Source: a marine group bacterium Sva0996 bin134 (GTDB taxonomy: Bacteria > Actinomycetota > Acidimicrobiia > Acidimicrobiales > Bin134). From it: 52,943 nucleotides of DNA. The number at the start of each line of letters is the position of its first letter. Positions within the stretch are counted from its first letter, which is position 1. The stretch is taken from positions 1 through 52,943 of the forward strand of contig MPNQ01000020.1 in the NCBI GenBank assembly GCA_002239105.1, written 5' to 3'. A program made the translations under genes and the position numbers. The notes under the pieces are model-generated. The model did no database searches. It was not told the origin of the DNA and worked only from the letters and a program-made list of their open reading frames with translations. Positions 16,946 to 25,779 of this stretch are shown here, piece after piece.

Positions 16946-18760
16946 CTAGTTATTCTCAAGGAATTTCAGAGCAACAGTTCCCCATGAGTTGCGCGCGTCC
17001 TGGAGGCGGCGGCGCTCGTCGGCGTTCTGTGTCTCGTCTTCAAATCTCGCCCAGGCCATGAGCAGCAGCATGATCCCTCGGCGCGCTCGAATGAGTCGTT
17101 CGAGAAGCTCTTCCGCGGGCTCACCATCTTCGGGGATCTCATCAAGAACCTCGATCAGGTTCTCATAAGCAGGGTGAAGGGTGTTGACTCTGATGAGAAT
17201 CTCGCCAGCTTTCGACTTAACTGAGAAGAAGCTCGATCCCTCTCCCTCGTATCTCGTGAAGATGTACTTTGTGTGGGACTCGATCGCGTCTTGGGCGATG
17301 TCAAGGGCCTCTTCTTCGCTGAGACCCTCCTCTTCTACGAGCTCCTGGGTGATCGCCTTGATTCGTTCTTCGTCCGGCAGATCCTCTTCCAGATCCGAAC
17401 TGCCCGCCTTGCCTTCAGCCTTGCGATCTTCCGTTGCGCTGCTAGCTCGCGCCTCAGCGCTATCGCTGTCATAGCGAGTCTTTCGCTTATTTGATCGAGC
17501 ATTCGCCCTCTGCACCTGGATCGTTGACCGCAGGTAGCGCAGGCGGCGATTGACTGCCTTCACAATCTCGATGAGCGGTGCAGTCGGGTCCTCGTCCTCA
17601 GCAAGACGCTGTTCGATCTCATGTTCGGTCTCAGTTTCGCTGTCGAGCAGGTCGTCCAGATGGGCTGCAACAGAGGTGAAATTCCTCGCCGACTGCTTGT
17701 TGTTGGTTACACCGAACACCTCATCGAGTGCCGGCGGGAACTGGATCTCGACGCCCCACCACCGTTCGCGAGTGTCTGACTTATCGATCAACGTAAGGTC
17801 AAGTTCGAGTTCTCTGGTCGCGCGCACGATAGAGACACCCATGTTCGACTTCGCATGTCGCCCGTAGTCCATACGTCCTGCATCTCGCCCGTCCGGTCGG
17901 TTCCGAGCCTCGCTCTTTGCGATGCTGAACCTGAGTCGGACTTCATGAGCCTCGCCATCTACCTCGACCGGGATGGTTTCTTCCCAGAGATCTCCATCTG
18001 GCTCGAACATGGCGGTTTCATCGAAAGGAGCCGGAGTCGAACTTGGCACGATGAGATACCCTGGATCGTTGACCTCGGCGAATCGGTCTACTCGAGGTGC
18101 TTTGGGGTCTTCGAAGGCTGCGAGGCGCAGTTGAGCTCGGCCGTCGTGGATGAATTGCCGATACATGCGGCCAATGATTGACTCGCTCCGATTGATGATC
18201 GTCGTTCCGTTCCGCCACATGCACCTATCTAGGTTGGACCACACGACAAGCGTGCCAGTATCACCGATCGCCTGTCCCGCAGCGAGCCACTCCTTAGGCA
18301 GTGGGTCTGCCTCTGGATCGGCAATTCCGGTCTGACGGCCCTCAGCGACATCATCGAGGTCGATGTAGCTATGTAGGGCTTGTGCTGGGCCTTCCTGCCA
18401 AGTCCACACGTCTACGCGCTTGCACTGAGAAATCGATGCGGACGGAAGGCCCATGCCGAAACGCCCGATTCCCGAACGGTCGTCGAGACGAGTGCCGTTC
18501 CCAAACTGAAGCGCCATCTGGAGTGTCTCGGCGTCCATGCCAGCCCCGTTGTCTAGTACCGCAATCTTCTCTATTGTCCAGCGCTCCCGTTTCGTCTTGA
18601 ACTCGCGCCGCTCGCGGCAGAGGAGTTCCACCGCTGTAGCACCAGCTTGAAGGGAGTTGTCAATGAGTTCGGCTATGGCGTAGGCGGTGTTCTGGTAGCC
18701 GTTGTCGCGCATCGCCATAACAGCGAGCTTGGTTGGTACGAGATCGACTTGATTTGTCAT
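16946..18760 (-). CDS. GHKL (MutL/Hsp90-type) ATPase (candidate SspG)
   Basis: A 604-residue protein with an N-terminal Bergerat-fold ATPase: N box AIAELIDNSLQAGA with Asn35, G1 box LDNGAGMD with Asp70, and G2 box GIGRFGMGLPSAS near 98-110. Such domains close on ATP and dimerise, as in MutL, Hsp90 and MORC proteins. The middle (about 220-390) resembles the transducer region that follows the ATPase in such proteins. A highly charged, low-complexity segment spans about 430-490. The start overlaps the helicase stop by four bases (ATGA), so the two are cotranslated. With the helicase and PLD protein it forms a MutL/MORC-like restriction module. The sspG assignment is positional. Confidence 0.75.
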   Translation of the reverse strand: MTNQVDLVPTKLAVMAMRDNGYQNTAYAIAELIDNSLQAGATAVELLCRERREFKTKRERWTIEKIAVLDNGAGMDAETLQMALQFGNGTRLDDRSGIGRFGMGLPSASISQCKRVDVWTWQEGPAQALHSYIDLDDVAEGRQTGIADPEADPLPKEWLAAGQAIGDTGTLVVWSNLDRCMWRNGTTIINRSESIIGRMYRQFIHDGRAQLRLAAFEDPKAPRVDRFAEVNDPGYLIVPSSTPAPFDETAMFEPDGDLWEETIPVEVDGEAHEVRLRFSIAKSEARNRPDGRDAGRMDYGRHAKSNMGVSIVRATRELELDLTLIDKSDTRERWWGVEIQFPPALDEVFGVTNNKQSARNFTSVAAHLDDLLDSETETEHEIEQRLAEDEDPTAPLIEIVKAVNRRLRYLRSTIQVQRANARSNKRKTRYDSDSAEARASSATEDRKAEGKAGSSDLEEDLPDEERIKAITQELVEEEGLSEEEALDIAQDAIESHTKYIFTRYEGEGSSFFSVKSKAGEILIRVNTLHPAYENLIEVLDEIPEDGEPAEELLERLIRARRGIMLLLMAWARFEDETQNADERRRLQDARNSWGTVALKFLENN

Positions 18761-20367
18761 GTCCAGACATCTTCCCAGTTAGTGAACGTGTCTTGAATCT
18801 GGCCGAAGCCAGGAAGGTTTGTGTCAACGACAGTGACGATATGCGCTTCATCGTTTCCACCCGCTAGCCGTCCTCGGATGGCTCTCCCAACCATCTGGCT
18901 GTAAAGGACCAAGGAACTCGTAGGGCGGGCGATCAGGGCGGCACTTGTGGCTGGCGCGTCAAACCCGGTCGTAAGCACTCCGTAGTTGCAGAGAATTCTC
19001 GTGTCTTCATCAGCAGCCTTAAATCGCTGAATGAGGCGGTGGCGCTCAGCAGAATCTGTTGTCCCTGTAATTGCGGAAGCGTCGAGGTCTCGGGACTGTA
19101 GGACGGTCGCGAGGAGGTAGGCGTGTTGCACAGTCGCTGCAAAGACGATGATTCGCTTGTGATTCTTGGCGAGCTGTTCTAGTCGATCAATGATGAGAAG
19201 GTTGCGCTTCTCATCGGTGGCTAGGCGGTCAAGGAGCGCGGCAGGGATGTCAAGATGGCCGTTCAGTTGTTCGATCTCTTTCAGCGATAGCTCTATGCCA
19301 GCATGCTCTAGGGACTCAAAGTGTGGTTGAGCCAGGTACCCCTCATCGATTAAATAGTCCACTGGGTTCTCGTAGCCGTCAACACAGAGGGTGACCTTGT
19401 TGCGGGCAAATATCGCCGACAGTTCGGCATCCTTCTCGGGATCGTTCCAAGTGCGGCCGGGAGTAGCGGACAGGCCGAGCAACTGAGTGGCTTCGTGGCG
19501 ATCGACCAAACGATCAATGACATGACGATAGGTAGGTGCCACAGCCTGGTGGGCTTCGTCTAGAACGACGAGAGTCGCTCGGTCAGCAAGCTTGGCTAGG
19601 AATTGGACATCGCTGGTAGAACGCGAGAAGGCCTTCTGGAGGCCCATCACAAGAAAGCCGTCTTGGACATCATCGATGTCGAGTCGCCTACCACCCCAAA
19701 ATCGGTAAATGCTCGTCGGACGATTGCCAAGGTTCCCCCAAGCCCGTTCAAATTCCTCCGCTGCTTGCTCACACAGTTCTTCGCTGAATGCAAGCCAGAT
19801 CACTATGGACGGTTCAACGGCCCTGAGAGTGGTGGAGGCAGCGTGCATGGCTGTGCGGGTCTTTCCAGCTCCTGTAGGCATGTGGAGCATCACCCGATGT
19901 GAAGGATCACCAGATAGGTACCTGATGAGATCCTTCACAGCTCGCCGCTGGTGAGGGAAGAGTCCGTACTGAGTATCCACCTCGATGCGAAAGGGGGCAG
20001 AATCGCCCGTGTCGTTGAGAGGGACTTGAAGGTCGAAGAACTGAAAGAGCGTCTGCTCGTCGCTACTGCCTGGCCGAAAGGCCCGGTTGATAATGCGCCT
20101 CCACGGGTCTTCCAATGAACCGCATATCCGCAATGCAAGGGCCTCCGCGTCCTCTTTCGGGAGACTCTCAAGTAGGAGATTGCGCCTCTCCTTGTTCCTC
20201 AGCATCACGCTGGGGGGATACAACTCGCTCGCGAGTTGGCTCAGACCCCGCGCACTGGCTGCATCGTCGTCTAGCGTCCTGACAAGTCGGACCGCGCTGC
20301 GACCAAGAAGCTCTGCCAAGTCCTCCTCGTCGAGCCTTGCGAAGAGGTTGTCATACTTCGAAGTCAT
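18757..20367 (-). CDS. SF2 DEAD/DEAH-box helicase (candidate SspF)
   Basis: A 536-residue superfamily 2 helicase. Motif I MPTGAGKTRTA is near residue 164, motif II DEAH near 270, motif III GLSATP near 300, motif V TTGFDAP near 480 and motif VI QMVGRAIRG near 505. FPHQRRAV before motif I is a Q-motif-like stretch. About 130 N-terminal residues precede the helicase core and are not recognised. TTG, GTG and ATG codons are in tandem at the start (20373-20365); I chose the ATG at 20367, 24 bases after the sspD stop. It overlaps the GHKL gene by four bases. It probably unwinds or moves along DNA for the effector arm. Confidence 0.8.
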   Translation of the reverse strand: MTSKYDNLFARLDEEDLAELLGRSAVRLVRTLDDDAASARGLSQLASELYPPSVMLRNKERRNLLLESLPKEDAEALALRICGSLEDPWRRIINRAFRPGSSDEQTLFQFFDLQVPLNDTGDSAPFRIEVDTQYGLFPHQRRAVKDLIRYLSGDPSHRVMLHMPTGAGKTRTAMHAASTTLRAVEPSIVIWLAFSEELCEQAAEEFERAWGNLGNRPTSIYRFWGGRRLDIDDVQDGFLVMGLQKAFSRSTSDVQFLAKLADRATLVVLDEAHQAVAPTYRHVIDRLVDRHEATQLLGLSATPGRTWNDPEKDAELSAIFARNKVTLCVDGYENPVDYLIDEGYLAQPHFESLEHAGIELSLKEIEQLNGHLDIPAALLDRLATDEKRNLLIIDRLEQLAKNHKRIIVFAATVQHAYLLATVLQSRDLDASAITGTTDSAERHRLIQRFKAADEDTRILCNYGVLTTGFDAPATSAALIARPTSSLVLYSQMVGRAIRGRLAGGNDEAHIVTVVDTNLPGFGQIQDTFTNWEDVWT

Positions 20368-20391
20368 CACCAACAGATACTGATGGGCCAG

Positions 20392-21258
20392 CTAGAGCGC
20401 ACACACTGTACAGGCAGCAGAGTCGTCTTCCTCGTCGAACGCGTCGGCTAGGGCATCTATGAGAGGGAGATTGCTGAGGGAGCGAGAGCTATGTGAAAGG
20501 GCAGCTTCGTTTCGTTCGAGGATTTCGTCTCGTCGTGCTCTGAGTTGGACCAGCGTTTCACCACCTGACCATGTGTATTGGCGGCCCTTCATGGCCTGGT
20601 CGCCGAAGTCAGCGTCACCGGACACTCCGGCGTCCTGGAGGACTTTCTGCTCGATGGCCACGGCACGTTCGAAGAGTTCGGGATGGCGGTCGGCGAGGCC
20701 GATCCATTCGGCTTTGCGTTGGTAGAAGCAGAAGTAGCAGCCGGACCTTGTTCGCCACTCGTAATAAGCCGGTAGGCCGATGCCGGCATCGTCGAGGATG
20801 CGCATCACGCCGGCGTGGTCGATGTCGTCTTCGACGAACGGGAATTGACTTTCGATGTTAGGTTTGGTCGAGACGTAGCCCTTGCGGTTGGCCTCGTCAG
20901 CTCGAATGGCCACATAGGAGATTGCTGGGTCGTCTCCGATCCACTTTTCTAGTGGCTTGATCTTCATGTTCTTGGTGCACCAGCGCATTTGGGGGGAGGG
21001 TAGCGCACCTCTGAAGATCTCGAACCAGTGGTCGAATCCCCGCTCGGCGTTCAATCTGGCTATTGGCTTACCTAGGATCACTTCGAGGCGGGCCAGAAAT
21101 TCGTAGGTCTCGGGTAGCTCGGCGCCGGTGTCGCAGAAGAAGTACTCCATTTGGGGCACGCTGTCCTTTAGGTACACCGCCAGTGCGCTGGAGTCCTTGC
21201 CTCCGGAGATACCACAGATGTGTCGGACGTCGTCAACTGCCTGTGTCTGTTCACTCAT
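20392..21258 (-). CDS. sspD: PAPS-reductase-like ATP pyrophosphatase, SspD
   Basis: A 288-residue protein of the PAPS reductase/ATP pyrophosphatase family, the same as DndC, which activates DNA for sulfur insertion. The PP-loop SGGKDS is at 18-23. Cysteine motifs are RWCTKNMKIK (Cys94), CYFC (174-177) and a final CTVC near the C-terminus; in DndC-type proteins cysteines of this kind bind an iron-sulfur cluster. The start ATG at 21258 lies inside the last codons of sspC (8-base overlap) behind GGAGGG, so translation is coupled. In Ssp systems SspD uses ATP and sulfur from SspA to make the phosphorothioate. BrxP of type 4 BREX is a relative, but no PglZ gene is present. Confidence 0.82.
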   Translation of the reverse strand: MSEQTQAVDDVRHICGISGGKDSSALAVYLKDSVPQMEYFFCDTGAELPETYEFLARLEVILGKPIARLNAERGFDHWFEIFRGALPSPQMRWCTKNMKIKPLEKWIGDDPAISYVAIRADEANRKGYVSTKPNIESQFPFVEDDIDHAGVMRILDDAGIGLPAYYEWRTRSGCYFCFYQRKAEWIGLADRHPELFERAVAIEQKVLQDAGVSGDADFGDQAMKGRQYTWSGGETLVQLRARRDEILERNEAALSHSSRSLSNLPLIDALADAFDEEDDSAACTVCAL

Positions 21259-24200
21259 CCTTGAATCCCTCCAGCACCCGTTCTCCAATCAGCGCCAACA
21301 AGGCCTGCTGGGCTTTTTCGCCTGATCCGACCATGAGTTCGACTTTTGCCATGGCTTCGTCCAGCACTTCGGTTAGATCATCCCGCAGGTCTGCCTGGAT
21401 GTTGACAAATCGGGCGTGTTCTCGTCCGTCGGGTCGGGTTACTGTAACACTCAGCGCGGTGGGTGTAGCAGTGCATTCATCGTGCTGTTGGCGGTCGCAT
21501 GCTTCTCGGGCGCAATCGATGTCCTTACCCTCGCGTCCAGCGATTGATTCGGCATAGAGAGCAAGCAAGCGTTCGAACGCTGCCATTTGTTGGGGCAATG
21601 TCCTCCGGAATCGGCCCGAATCCTCGTCGGTCCACTCGGCGGGGGATTTCTGGGACACGACGGTGGCAATGGTCGCGATCCAGGCCAGGTCGTCATCGGT
21701 TCCATCGTTGGCAAGGGCCAAGACGAACGGTCGGATGGTCGAGTCCAACACTTCAGGATCAAGAGAAGCAGCTCGCTCAACGACAGTCTCTCGGCTGGTT
21801 CCTCCTCCCGATGCGATCAGCAACTCGGAGGCTTCTGAAAGCAATTGGTTGCTGGTGACCTCAAGAGTCTCCAACGCATTTGAGACTTCTGTTGCCAGAT
21901 ACTTGGCCTTGGAGTAGCTGTCGTCGGTTGTCTTCACGGGGGGCAGATTGAAAGCCTCGGGCAACGACACGAAGAGAAGATCGTCAGGCTCAACTGCCCT
22001 CAGTAGCTCTTCGCGCACAGTCAACACGGAGGGAGGCAGGTTGCGAGTGCGCTGAGTGAAGTTGTCAAGCCTCCGGACCCTGGAAACCAGATCGCTCACC
22101 ACAGAAAGCACGTTGCCTACCAAGAGGTTGGGTGCAGCCCCTTGGGTTTGTTCCTTGTCCTGGATTCCGAGCCGCTCGGCCAGGGCGTTTACCACCTGCT
22201 TTCGAGCGCCGCTTGCATTGGCGAAGTGCTTGATCTCGAAGAAAGCAGGATTCTTGACCATGCGCTCTGCCATGTCGGAGGTGAGCTGCGGTCGGAATGT
22301 GCCGTGCTCATAAATGGCGATCACGTCTCGATGAGTGAGCAGACCGGCCACGATCATCACCGGAACCACCCCGGCCTTCATCCCTATTGGTGGGGATTGC
22401 AAAGAGGCAATGATGTCATTGAGGTTCACTCTCCGGCGCTTGGCCCGATCGAACTCGGATGCCAGCACTGTCCAAGCCGGCAACAACTTCTTGGCTGCCT
22501 CTCCTCCACTTGGGGCTTTGAAGGCCATTTGTCCACTGGCCTTTTCGCGAAGGTGCAATCGAGTGTGAGAAAGGGCGGCCTTGTACATGGCCACCTCGGG
22601 GCCATTCCCCTCGAAACCCAAGAGAGGCTCTGATCCGTGCTCAATCATCGCCTCGATCAGCATTCGCCGAGCCTTGGCACCCTGAGAGGTGAGGTGAGTG
22701 CGATTGATCATCTCGTTTGGAATCGAAGGAGTGCTCGGGTAGGCACGGTCAGAGGCATCGGAAAGCACTGAACTGCCTCTCCCAGCTCGAAGATCTTCTT
22801 CAGCATCACCCTCGAGCAGGACCCATCGACATGACCCGCTGGAGAAGGCAATGAAGACCGCCTGTTCAAAGGCGACCTGGGCCACGGCCAGTCGCTCGCT
22901 CATCTCGTGGCGAGCTACCCAGTCAGACTCCACTACCGAGTCTTGAAGCACTCTTTGCAGCGAGACCAGTTCCCGAGCGGCGGCTTCAACACTGACCATG
23001 TCTTCCACCCTCGGAATGGCAGCAACCGTGGGCTTAGCGCCTCCCACTGGGATGTTGGCCAAAGGAGGTGGCTGATCACCGTCTACAACGAGTAAGACCT
23101 GGCCATCGTAGGGAGAAAAAGCATCCAACGGGTCGGCCTTGTCATTGCAGCTCACGAAACGCTGGCAGAAAACACGAAGGCAGTCGTGCTTTGCGCTGTG
23201 ACGAGCAGCCACTACCGGCTGAGGGTCGCTCATCGATGACATCACTTCGAAGATTCCCCGCCGCTGAACTTGAAGCCGAGCCTCCTCGACAAGACTCCTG
23301 ATGTCTACGTCTGTTCCTTGCCAGATTCGGTACTCATCGGAGAATGACCTGTAGGTCACGATCCCGCTCTCGCATAGCTCGTCCAAGATCTCACCGGTAC
23401 CCGGTTCGATCAACTCCATGACGTGCTCAGATGCTCGAATCGTGCCTGAGGTGGACACAAGATTCAGCATGGCCACAGTCTTGGCGACCCGCAGCTGACG
23501 ATCCGAGAGTCCGTGTGCGTCACGCAGCCTGGTGGCGATCTCGATCCACCGGCTGCTTGACGCGGCGGTCATAGCTGTTAGCCCTCCGCTTCCGACGAAA
23601 TAGTCGTAAACGTCGTCTAGGCCCAGCACCGGGGGAGTGCCTCGATTTGGAAGGTCAGTTGTCGCGAGGAATCCGTTCTTGCCAGCCACTTCTTGACCAG
23701 TCAGGAACGAGAACAGTGTTCGCTCGTGTTGCCCATACCTCCGGCACAGCTCCGATAGCACCACAGCAGCTACCGGATGCAAAGGCCAGCAGGATGCTGC
23801 GACTGCTGGATCGGCGAGGTCGGCTACTCCTAGAGATTGCATTGCTTTGGATTGGGGTCGGGCCCACCTCTGAATGCGGCTGAGCAACTTCTCGTCGTCC
23901 ACCGTGAATACAGAGCCGATGAGTGCTCGGGTCTGCGCGGGCGACTCCACATAGGCGACGTCTTCAAACCTGCCTTGTACCTTGGCCCACTCCCGCCGCT
24001 TGGGTATCTCCACTGCAGACAGGTAGTCGTCGAATGACTGGTGCTGAAGCGTGAGGATGAAGATTGGCAAGCCGTGGCCCTGTCCGGCTTCGGCTAGCTG
24101 TTGTAGCAGGTAAGGATCTGTGTCGCTGCTGGTGGTCGCGGCCCTGTCTGCGACGGCTTCGAGGTTCTTGCCAAATTCATCGAACACGAGCAGCAGCGGC

Positions 24201-24787
24201 CCATCTGCGGCCAAGCACTGTGCGACTTCTAACAGCCCCGCCGGAGATGGGCCGGTGCGGCGGGGGTCGAGGACAGAGGCTTCTGCGTCTTCAAGTGCTT
24301 GCCTAAGGACTTTGGCGGCCGGGAAGCTGCGGATTGGTGGAATCTTGCCGTAGCTGCGACAGACCGCAGTCTGTAATGCCCTCAGCACCGTCAGGGTCAG
24401 CGGCTCTCGGCAGGCGGTCACCATTCCCCGGTGGAAACCGCGTTGTTCGGTCCGGTGATGCGAGTGGGCATCACCGACTTGGAGACCTGCATCTGACCCT
24501 GAGTTGAGCAATGCCAAGGCGGCGTCGCGGGTTTGGCCAGCAGGACCGAACGCAGCGTCGAGTAGGAGAGCGAGCGAAGACTTGCCCGATCCGTACGGGC
24601 CGGTAAGTGACCAGGCGCCACCGGCTGGCCCAGAGATAGCAGCGGAAGAAATTCTCTGGACAACATCGAGTGCTCGAGCGGTAACGACATAACCCTCCAA
24701 GGGCTCCACCCGGGCCGTATCCCTCTCAAGGTTGGACGAGCGGGCGAAACGTTCGCTCACTCTGACGAATTCTGACAATGCCGTCAT
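21251..24787 (-). CDS. sspC: Large P-loop ATPase, SspC
   Basis: A 1178-residue protein with an AAA-like ATPase at the N-terminus: Walker A GPYGSGKSS (63-71) and Walker B LLLVFDEFGKNLE (198-210). The rest is long and mostly helical, without a domain I can name; its size and layout recall BrxC/PglY-like ATPases. I chose ATG 24787, which shares one base with the sspB stop (TGATG); a longer frame to 24904 would run far into sspB. In Ssp systems SspC is the ATPase that works with the nickase SspB and with SspD during modification. The cluster supports this strongly, the sequence alone less so. Confidence 0.75.
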   Translation of the reverse strand: MTALSEFVRVSERFARSSNLERDTARVEPLEGYVVTARALDVVQRISSAAISGPAGGAWSLTGPYGSGKSSLALLLDAAFGPAGQTRDAALALLNSGSDAGLQVGDAHSHHRTEQRGFHRGMVTACREPLTLTVLRALQTAVCRSYGKIPPIRSFPAAKVLRQALEDAEASVLDPRRTGPSPAGLLEVAQCLAADGPLLLVFDEFGKNLEAVADRAATTSSDTDPYLLQQLAEAGQGHGLPIFILTLQHQSFDDYLSAVEIPKRREWAKVQGRFEDVAYVESPAQTRALIGSVFTVDDEKLLSRIQRWARPQSKAMQSLGVADLADPAVAASCWPLHPVAAVVLSELCRRYGQHERTLFSFLTGQEVAGKNGFLATTDLPNRGTPPVLGLDDVYDYFVGSGGLTAMTAASSSRWIEIATRLRDAHGLSDRQLRVAKTVAMLNLVSTSGTIRASEHVMELIEPGTGEILDELCESGIVTYRSFSDEYRIWQGTDVDIRSLVEEARLQVQRRGIFEVMSSMSDPQPVVAARHSAKHDCLRVFCQRFVSCNDKADPLDAFSPYDGQVLLVVDGDQPPPLANIPVGGAKPTVAAIPRVEDMVSVEAAARELVSLQRVLQDSVVESDWVARHEMSERLAVAQVAFEQAVFIAFSSGSCRWVLLEGDAEEDLRAGRGSSVLSDASDRAYPSTPSIPNEMINRTHLTSQGAKARRMLIEAMIEHGSEPLLGFEGNGPEVAMYKAALSHTRLHLREKASGQMAFKAPSGGEAAKKLLPAWTVLASEFDRAKRRRVNLNDIIASLQSPPIGMKAGVVPVMIVAGLLTHRDVIAIYEHGTFRPQLTSDMAERMVKNPAFFEIKHFANASGARKQVVNALAERLGIQDKEQTQGAAPNLLVGNVLSVVSDLVSRVRRLDNFTQRTRNLPPSVLTVREELLRAVEPDDLLFVSLPEAFNLPPVKTTDDSYSKAKYLATEVSNALETLEVTSNQLLSEASELLIASGGGTSRETVVERAASLDPEVLDSTIRPFVLALANDGTDDDLAWIATIATVVSQKSPAEWTDEDSGRFRRTLPQQMAAFERLLALYAESIAGREGKDIDCAREACDRQQHDECTATPTALSVTVTRPDGREHARFVNIQADLRDDLTEVLDEAMAKVELMVGSGEKAQQALLALIGERVLEGFKDE

Positions 24788-25779
24788 CACGAAACTCCAG
24801 CGCTCAAAGGGATTGCAGTCATCTGTGCCCGTGCAGTGTCGAAGTCTGCTTTGAAGTAGCGGTCGAGCATGGAAGCGGCCAGTTTCGAGGGTTCGCCGTT
24901 CCAAGCCAGTTGCGCGGCACCAGCAGGCGAGGCAAGGGACAAGTCGCCGTCGGCTAGGAACTCCACAGCGGGACGCAATGTCTCGGCCAACTCGGATTCG
25001 GTCAGTCTGAAAGCTCGCCCCGGGGCTCCAGCCTCATCAGCCATGCGGCTCAAAAGAACAGTGTTGGCCCCGGGATCGGTGAAAGCGATGTAGTCAAGAA
25101 CCGAATAGGCAGCTATGGCTGATGGAAGAGTGGGCTTGGTCCCAATCGCGAATCGGTGCCTCCCTGTTGCCTGTGACCGAGTGATCAGGCCCAATTCTCG
25201 TAGTGGGCAGTCCAGAATGTCGTCGATGCTGGTGCGAGAAGTGCGTTCGGCCGGCGCAAAAGTGCGCATCAAAGCGGTTACGTCCTTGCGCAATGAGGAA
25301 GGGTGAGGACTCTGCCAGCTAGACGCCGCGTCGATTCCACCTGAGCAAGCCAGTTCTAGTTCCTCGACATCGAACTCAACTGCGTGGAATTCGTTGAACG
25401 CCACCCACCACACCGGCAGAAGACAACGGGGCGATAGGAGCTTCCAGTGCAGAAGCCAGAGGGTGCCCGGGTCCTCCATATATGGGTCCCAGCCAGTGTC
25501 TGTGTCGAACAGCATTCGGCCGAATTCTGTAGGGATCACGCCAGGAGCTCGCTTGTTGGCTGAATTGGGGTCGTCCTCGATCAGCTTGGCCGCTAACCCC
25601 CAGAATCGGATGGCTCTGACCATGTTCTTTCCAACGCCTAGCTCGACGGTGGCATCGGGATCGGTGAAGGCCTCCGAATTCTCTGTTGCCGCGTCGAACG
25701 CCTTCCGGAACCATCCATAGCGGGGATGGAATGTCTCATGGCGAGCGAAGGTTGGTCGAGCTGCGTCTTCTAACCGCAT
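24787..25779 (-). CDS. sspB: DUF4007 protein, SspB
   Basis: A 330-residue protein with the DUF4007 signature at its N-terminus: ARHETFHPRYGWFRKAFDA (12-30) and VELGVGKNMVRAIRFWGLA (45-63). DUF4007 proteins accompany PAPS-reductase-like genes in phosphorothioation loci; as I recall, SspB is of this family and nicks DNA so that sulfur can be put in one strand. The start codon shares one base with the sspA stop and the stop shares one base with the sspC start, so three genes are linked by TGATG junctions. No classical nuclease motif is visible in the sequence, so the nicking role is taken from the family. Confidence 0.8.
   Translation of the reverse strand: MRLEDAARPTFARHETFHPRYGWFRKAFDAATENSEAFTDPDATVELGVGKNMVRAIRFWGLAAKLIEDDPNSANKRAPGVIPTEFGRMLFDTDTGWDPYMEDPGTLWLLHWKLLSPRCLLPVWWVAFNEFHAVEFDVEELELACSGGIDAASSWQSPHPSSLRKDVTALMRTFAPAERTSRTSIDDILDCPLRELGLITRSQATGRHRFAIGTKPTLPSAIAAYSVLDYIAFTDPGANTVLLSRMADEAGAPGRAFRLTESELAETLRPAVEFLADGDLSLASPAGAAQLAWNGEPSKLAASMLDRYFKADFDTARAQMTAIPLSAGVS

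Noticed and set aside
24788..24904. Longer N-terminus of the large ATPase (start at 24904)
   Set aside because: It would overlap the DUF4007 gene by about 118 bases; the ATG at 24787 gives the same TGATG junction as the preceding gene pair.
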